NCBI RefSeq assembly: GCF_033568475.1
Contig: NC_133122.1
Span: 72,191,442-72,255,441, forward strand
Reading direction: 5' to 3'
Length of the DNA: 64,000 nt
From: Henckelia pumila
Taxonomy: Eukaryota > Streptophyta > Magnoliopsida > Lamiales > Gesneriaceae
The notes beneath the pieces are model-generated. The model saw only the letters and a list, made by a program, of their open reading frames with translations. It was not told the DNA's origin and searched no databases. Below, piece after piece: positions 58,656 to 64,000 of the stretch. The position numbers and the translations under genes are program-made. Every line of letters starts with the position of its first letter. Within the stretch, counting starts at the first letter, position 1.

Positions 58656-60172
58656 TGATGTGTTTATATTTTCCTATATTTACTTGAGTTAATTCGTTAT
58701 GATTAGGTAAATTTGTAGTGATTAAATTGATTTTATGGCTCCTAATCATGATTTTCGATTTGATATAGGAAAAAAGAGAAGAAATTGAGCAAAAGAGGAG
58801 AAAATGAGTAGAAGCGAGAAGCAAGACAGAAAGTTTCATGCTCGAGACTGCAAATCTGGCCGCTCGAGCGTGCAAAGAGAGAATTTTCAATGTTGGACAG
58901 AGAGTTTTGTGCATGAGCTGCAGGTTTTACCTGCTCGAGCGCATTCGAGGATCAAGCAAAAATTTGGATAGAAGTATTCGCGCTCAAGACTGCAAATCTG
59001 GCCGCTCGAGCGCATCTATGTAGAAGAACAATGCACCCGAGCTGTAGGGAGGGCGCACCCGCGCCCTGGGCTGAAAAAAAATTGGCGTCTCTACGGAGCC
59101 TAGGCGCTGTTCTATGGAGCCTAGGAGCGTGATCTACGGCACCTAGGCGCTACCTGCATGAAAAATGGACCAAGCATAAAAACAAAAAATTTTGCGCTTG
59201 AGCGTGCCCAAGATAAGGAAACACATATTTTTTAAAAAGGAAAGAAATATTGGGAGGACTCTAGGGTTTTTAATTGGATAAAACTCACGAAAGTCAGAGA
59301 GAGAGAGAGAGAGGGCAAAAACTGTGGAATACGTTTGGCAGCTAGGTTTTTCTCCCTTGTTCTTAGATTCTTTTCGTTCATCACTTTTCGAGAGATTTTC
59401 ATGGCCTTTCGTGGATATATAGGTTTTAATTCTTTGTTGGGGGAGACGATACCTTGAAGTTTTATTTTTCTTGTGAGATTTTGATGCGCTCCATTGTTTG
59501 ATTTTGGTTTGAATATCAAGCGGTGTTTGAATTTGATTGTTATTCTTGTGTGTTTGATTATTATTTTGAACACCTAGTAATTTTTCATACGATCTAATGC
59601 TAAATTAGATACCAAATATGTAATTGTTTGATTTTTCTAATTTGTGAAGCAACTACGATTGATAATTTCTACTTTTGAATTTATCAATTCTTAGGAACAT
59701 CAATATTTGACTAAATTAAACACAACCGCTTCAGTTTTTGTTGTTTAGATTCATCAATCTCACTAGTTTTAGTGCTATCTTAGATTTGAACCTTGATCGC
59801 TTGAATTTTGGTTGATTAATTGGTAAGAGTTAATTTAGAACGCTGGTTTCTATTTAACTAAAAATTAAGGTGAGATAGAAATTGATATTTCAATGATGAA
59901 TATTCAAATATGAATTAATTATTTTCAAATAATCAATGATCGAGTTAATAAACTTCCAGGGTATATAGTCGACCGATACCAAGACAATTTAATCGATTGT
60001 TAGTAAATTTAAATTTTAATCTTGCATGCTAGTTAATGTGAATGATAAAGTTTCTATTTCTTTATTTTTGTTTTTTGAAGTTGATTTGAATAAACAAAAA
60101 AAACCCCTTTGTTTACTTTTGGTATTTTGATTTGTAGCACAATAAATTTTAATCTTCCTCGTGGGAACTATA
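58656..60172 (+). repeat. Probable solo LTR of a Ty3/gypsy element
   Basis: It starts TGATGTGTTTATATTTTCC next to decayed hAT-side sequence and runs to about cctcgtgggaac (60160-60172). A GC-rich modular part lies at 58840-59155: two copies of a ctgcaaatctggccgctcgagcg module (about 58850 and 58989) and three ctacgg/ctatgg(a/c)(g/a)cctagg units (59090-59150). The cctcgtgggaac phrase is common at or near ends of some plant gypsy LTRs. No coding region is seen. Confidence 0.45.
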
Positions 60173-61690
60173 ACGCCCGAAAAATAAATCTACTCACGTT
60201 TATTAAAGGAATTTTAAATGAAATTAAATGATTTAAAATATAATGTTTAATTAAATGATTTTAATGTGATATATTCATGATTTAAAAGATTATGTTTAAA
60301 AGGTTTTTCATGCAATTTATTTTGCGTGATATTTATGTATCAAAGTTGAGATTTTAGGTGTTAAAATATATGTTAAATATTGTGTTAAATAATTTAATGT
60401 TATGTAATATGTCGGATGTTTCGATGTTGCAAATTAGTTTGATGTTTTCAGGTTAGAATTAATTCTGGACTGAGAGAAACGAGACTAGGCTACGAACGAT
60501 GTTTAAGCAGATAATTGTTTGTTTATTTTAAGTTTCAATTTGGTGTAGTGTAATTTTTATAATTAGGAGAGAAATATTTTAAAAGTCAGTATTTGGCACT
60601 AATGGGCCGACTTCCAAGCCCATTAGTTACCATTGAGTAGGCGTCAAAATCTTTTTATCATTCTTCTCACCCCTAGCCGCCGCCTACCCCTTATTACCTC
60701 TCATTTCTCTCATTCAAACTCTGCAACAAGGAAGAAGAAAGATTTCCAAATCTTGTTTGTGCAAGGCTCTAATCGCTACCAAGGTTCCGGTTATCTCCAA
60801 CCTTCGACGATCAGACAAATTTTTTAAACACTTTTGAAACCACCAATCGAGAATATATGTATTTTGATATGAAAAGATGTATGGTGATGTGTATGTAATA
60901 TATATGGCATGATTTTAAGATATTTTGAAGAGCATGATATAGTACTGTGAAACTTTAATTGATCTTGATTTTTTGGTTAAAGATTTTTGAGAAAGATGTT
61001 AAAATTTTTTGTGAAAAGATGTTTGAATATGAGTATTTTATTTACGTATGTATTTTTAATTTAAAGCTTTTGAAGTTGTAATGTTTTTGATCGATCCTTT
61101 CAAGTTTTGAAGATTTTTCATTTGAGAAATCAAGGTTCCAATGAGTGAATGTCTCGTCTAAAGATTTTTTAGATTTGATGAACAAGATGTGTGGGGTTGA
61201 GAATTTTTGTGTATGTATTTTGAATGAAAATTTTAGATGTAAAACCTTTAGAAGATGATGTTTTTGGATGAATCTTTTTCGAGTTTTTGAAGTTTTTCAT
61301 GTGTTTGATCATAAGTTTCAATGAGTGAGTGATTAGGATTGACTTTGGATAAAAAAGGATTGAAAAAGAGGCAAGAAAAATCAGAAAAGGACACCTTGCG
61401 CAGGCAATAGCCAGACGCAGGGGTGCCCATGTAGCACACCCCCGCTCCAGGGGTTTTGCCCCGAGCACTTTCTTTTATGAAATTGAAGTTCAAAATGTAC
61501 TTTTAAGGTTCATTAGTGAAATATTTTCACATTACCAAGATGGGGGAATTTAACGGACAATTGAGTTTTCGTGAATTTACAATTATGACTAAGTCGAATG
61601 AATTCTCTCCGAATGAACAAACTGTGAGAAATTAATAATTATCAAAACAGACAAAACAAATCTTAAATTAAGGAAACTTGACACATCTTT
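60173..61690 (+). repeat. LTR-like block beginning ATAACGCCCG
   Basis: The start, ataacgcccgaaaaataaatc, resembles the TGTAACGCCC start of many Tekay-type LTRs with one change. A C/T-rich then GAAGAAGAAAG segment (60650-60750) looks like R-U5. A GC-rich patch is at 61392-61465. No gag-pol and no partner LTR are seen. The right end is uncertain. Confidence 0.4.
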
Positions 61691-61692
61691 TG

Positions 61693-63170
61693 TGTCACGC
61701 CCTGAGATCGGAACGCAGCATCGGTGTTGTTAATAATTTTAAATTGTAAAACAACAAGCCATGTAGTGTATAAATAGCTTTCAACCAGTCTTTTACAAAT
61801 CCAAAAATGTCTTTACAATATCAAAACATGACAATAGCGAAAGCAAAACATAAAATATAATAAAACTAATCAGACTGCTAGCATTTCCATAATTTTAGAC
61901 TTGATCACCAATCCCAGAATGCGTGTTGCTCTTCGTCATCCAACTGCTCTTCGGTATCTGGGAAGGAAAGTAAGGGGGATGAGTGTTTTGGGAAACACTC
62001 AGCAAGAGGGGGCCAATCGTACATGCAAATGTCGAATATACATATATATAGGAGTTCAAAGGTAGCATGTTCCAACACATGTCGCAACATAGATCAAGAC
62101 AAGGCAAAACTTGAAACTGAGCATCAACACATATCATGAATGAAACATAAACTTAGACATAGCACTGTTATTCATCTCCTTAAGCATGGCTACTGATCAG
62201 TCCCTAATTGTTACTTCTCTAAGGGGACGAGGCCTTAAAAGGTTATTATAACCCACCGCATTAGGGCCATATCATATCTTATCATGTTTTCGGAATTCCT
62301 TACCCATTTCTTAAGTCGAATTCTAACAGTGCATAACAAGGAGTTTCATGGAATAAACATGTACGAAATTCAAATAAATATGAACCAGACGATGTACGAT
62401 TGAATTTTCACAAACAAGATCATGAACATTTTTAAAAACATATATAAATATAAGCCCTCTTACAGTATTCGATTTATAAACAAATCATGCAGAAGTATGA
62501 GTTGCGGAAGGCCTTCAAGCTAGAGCAAATCTCGAACCAGGTTCAAGATTGACTTCGGCACTGCTTCTTGGATCGACTTCGGACAGCTTCTTGACTTAGC
62601 TTATTGTAGTTGATTGCTCGAAACTGGGACAGGAAGTACGTTCCAACTTTGATAGAAATTCTTCTCAATACTTGGACAGAATTCTGCTGCTTAGAAATGA
62701 CAGATCTGGAGCACGAAATGTGAAGTGGTGGTGCTCGAATTTTGTGTGAATTCCTTGAGGTTTCTGCCACTATTTATAGGAGAAAATAAACAGGTGAAGG
62801 GTCTTCTCATTCATGGCCAATAATGCTCATTAACAGCCATGATTCCTCATTATTTCAGCTGTTACAACTCTTGGTTGCTAGCTGTTACAACTCCTTTGCT
62901 ATAGTACATGCATAAACATGTTACAACTCCTTTGCTACAGTTCATGCATAACCGTGGCTTCATATTTGTCTGCTAAAAAATGGCCGAATATTGAGCCTCG
63001 CCGATTATTGAACATCACCAAAGTCATTCAATTATTCATTCCAATCCAATTCGTTACTCATTATAGACTAGCCTTCAGTTAAGAAAATCCGATAACTAGA
63101 TAATTTTTTTAGTAAAAAACAAACAAGACAGAGCCTTTAGTTTTTAGTATCTCGTGCACTCACTCACTGT
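61693..63170 (-). repeat. LTR-like block, probably minus strand
   Basis: The plus-strand left end, TGTCACGCCCTGAGATCGG, is the complement of a typical gypsy LTR end (...GGGCGTGACA). On the minus strand a TATA-like CTATAAATAGTGG occurs near 62775. The interior includes gatgagtgttttgggaaacactcag (about 61979), an inverted-repeat phrase seen in plant LTRs. The right border is arbitrary. Confidence 0.4.
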
Positions 63171-63595
63171 ACTATTTTGGGACAATTGATAGTGACTTAT
63201 ATGATCCAATAGAACTGTTCAAACTTGAACGTTCAATTTCTCTCTATATATAGGATCATCATTAAATCTTACATTTTTTATGAACTGATAAGCATTCAAA
63301 TTTTACTTTTTTGATTATCTTTCTGAGCTAAGTAGAAAAGTATGTTAATACGAATTAAGAAGCACATTTGATACTTTATTATATTTTATTGTTTGAGGAT
63401 CTTATGCTGTTTCCGAATTCTTTCAAAAATACTTGTAATTTTGAGAAGGAGTCCAAAAGTTTATTTCAAGAGTGTTAGACTAGGAGCTTTGGTTGTAAAT
63501 TGTGATAATTGTCTAGCCAGAGTGGGTTGTTTCAAATTACTTGTTACCAAATTCTTCTAGTGGGAATATTTCCAAAAACAAAAGAAAAGGATATA
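63171..63595. other. AT-rich intergenic DNA
   Basis: No gene or repeat is recognised. Confidence 0.4.
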
Positions 63596-63729
63596 ACATA
63601 GATGGATTACAGCACCTTCGAACTTTCATAAACATATTGCCTTCTCATTTCATCTTTGAACTACATAGATGGATTACACCACTTTCGAACATTCATAAAC
63701 ATATTGCTCTCTCATTTCATCTTTGAACT
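63596..63729 (+). repeat. 67-bp tandem duplication, two copies
   Basis: Copies at 63596-63662 and 63663-63729 both begin ACATAGATGGATTACA and end CTCATTTCATCTTTGAACT, with about six differences. Confidence 0.9.
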
Positions 63730-64000
63730 CTAAAATATGTAAAATTCTACCGAAAATTCTTTGTATCAATTATTCAACAGAGTTTACAAGCCTTAATATA
63801 AACATATTGACTTGAATCTCGGCTAGGTTGAGATTAGGAGTGTAAAGGAATCGAGCCGATTCGTGAGCTTTTTGAGCCGGATCAATGAATATTTAATTTT
63901 TATTCGAACTTATTATCAAACTCGAGCCGAACCCCAACATGTTCAACATTTTTTCAAGCTAAGCTCGAGAAAAAATTATTTTGTTCTATAGTTCGGGAAT
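63730..64000. other. Window end with CGAGCC/CTCGAG-rich repeat-like sequence
   Basis: From about 63850 the sequence has words such as atcgagccgattcg, aactcgagccgaacc and aagctcgag, in the style of a dispersed plant repeat. The family is not identified, and it is cut by the window end. Confidence 0.3.

Noticed and set aside
1..64000. tRNA, rRNA, CRISPR or prokaryotic signals
   Set aside because: None recognised. tRNA-like words occur only as retrotransposon primer-binding sites, and the direct repeats are LTRs or simple tandem duplications.

Overview
The window looks like nuclear DNA of a flowering plant, probably a eudicot. The evidence is a PDF1-type defensin gene with the usual intron after the signal peptide, a type I MADS-box gene, AT-rich intergenic DNA, and several plant-type transposon families. 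Nothing here fixes the species. An asterid (Lamiales-like) source is only an impression.

Layout. 1-1130: 3' end and LTR of a SIRE-like copia element. 2206-2711: defensin gene. About 2.9-5.5 kb: decayed, repeat-derived DNA. 5671-6339: single-exon type I MADS gene. 7183-33330: one large PIF/Harbinger-like DNA transposon with imperfect terminal inverted repeats. It carries a broken DDE transposase (+), an intact Myb/SANT-like gene (+), and on the minus strand a GRF-like zinc-finger reading frame plus a second acidic reading frame. A Tekay-like Ty3/gypsy element (8817-17709, TSD GTTGT) splits the transposase. A Ty1/copia element (E1, 21637-31042, TSD GACAT) splits the minus-strand frame. Removing either element restores the reading frame exactly at the target site.

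33331-34245: a short cruciform-forming segment and a decayed MADS-box fragment related to the gene at 5671. 34246-58590: a hAT-type pseudogene (minus strand, TTF/ZMYM1-like) torn apart by nested insertions. A probable solo LTR lies in the hAT sequence, copia E3 (35265-54290, TSD AGTTT) lies in that LTR, and copia E4 (41436-51021, TSD AGTTC) lies in the leader of E3. Separately, a 1395-bp CACTA element (56201-57595, TSD ATA) sits in a hAT exon. 58656-63170: three further LTR-like blocks. 63596-63729: a tandem duplication.

E1, E3 and E4 are one copia family with 1.84-1.87 kb LTRs. Their untranslated leader is unusual: a GC-rich array of perfect hairpins that differs between copies, an AT-rich degenerate repeat, and a four-times-repeated phrase (CTCATATTATTGGG) just before gag. 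Of the genes, only the defensin, the MADS gene and the Harbinger Myb/SANT gene appear intact. I recognised no tRNA, rRNA or CRISPR feature. The most interesting points are the possible multi-gene Harbinger element, the copia leader architecture, and the precisely reconstructable insertion order.
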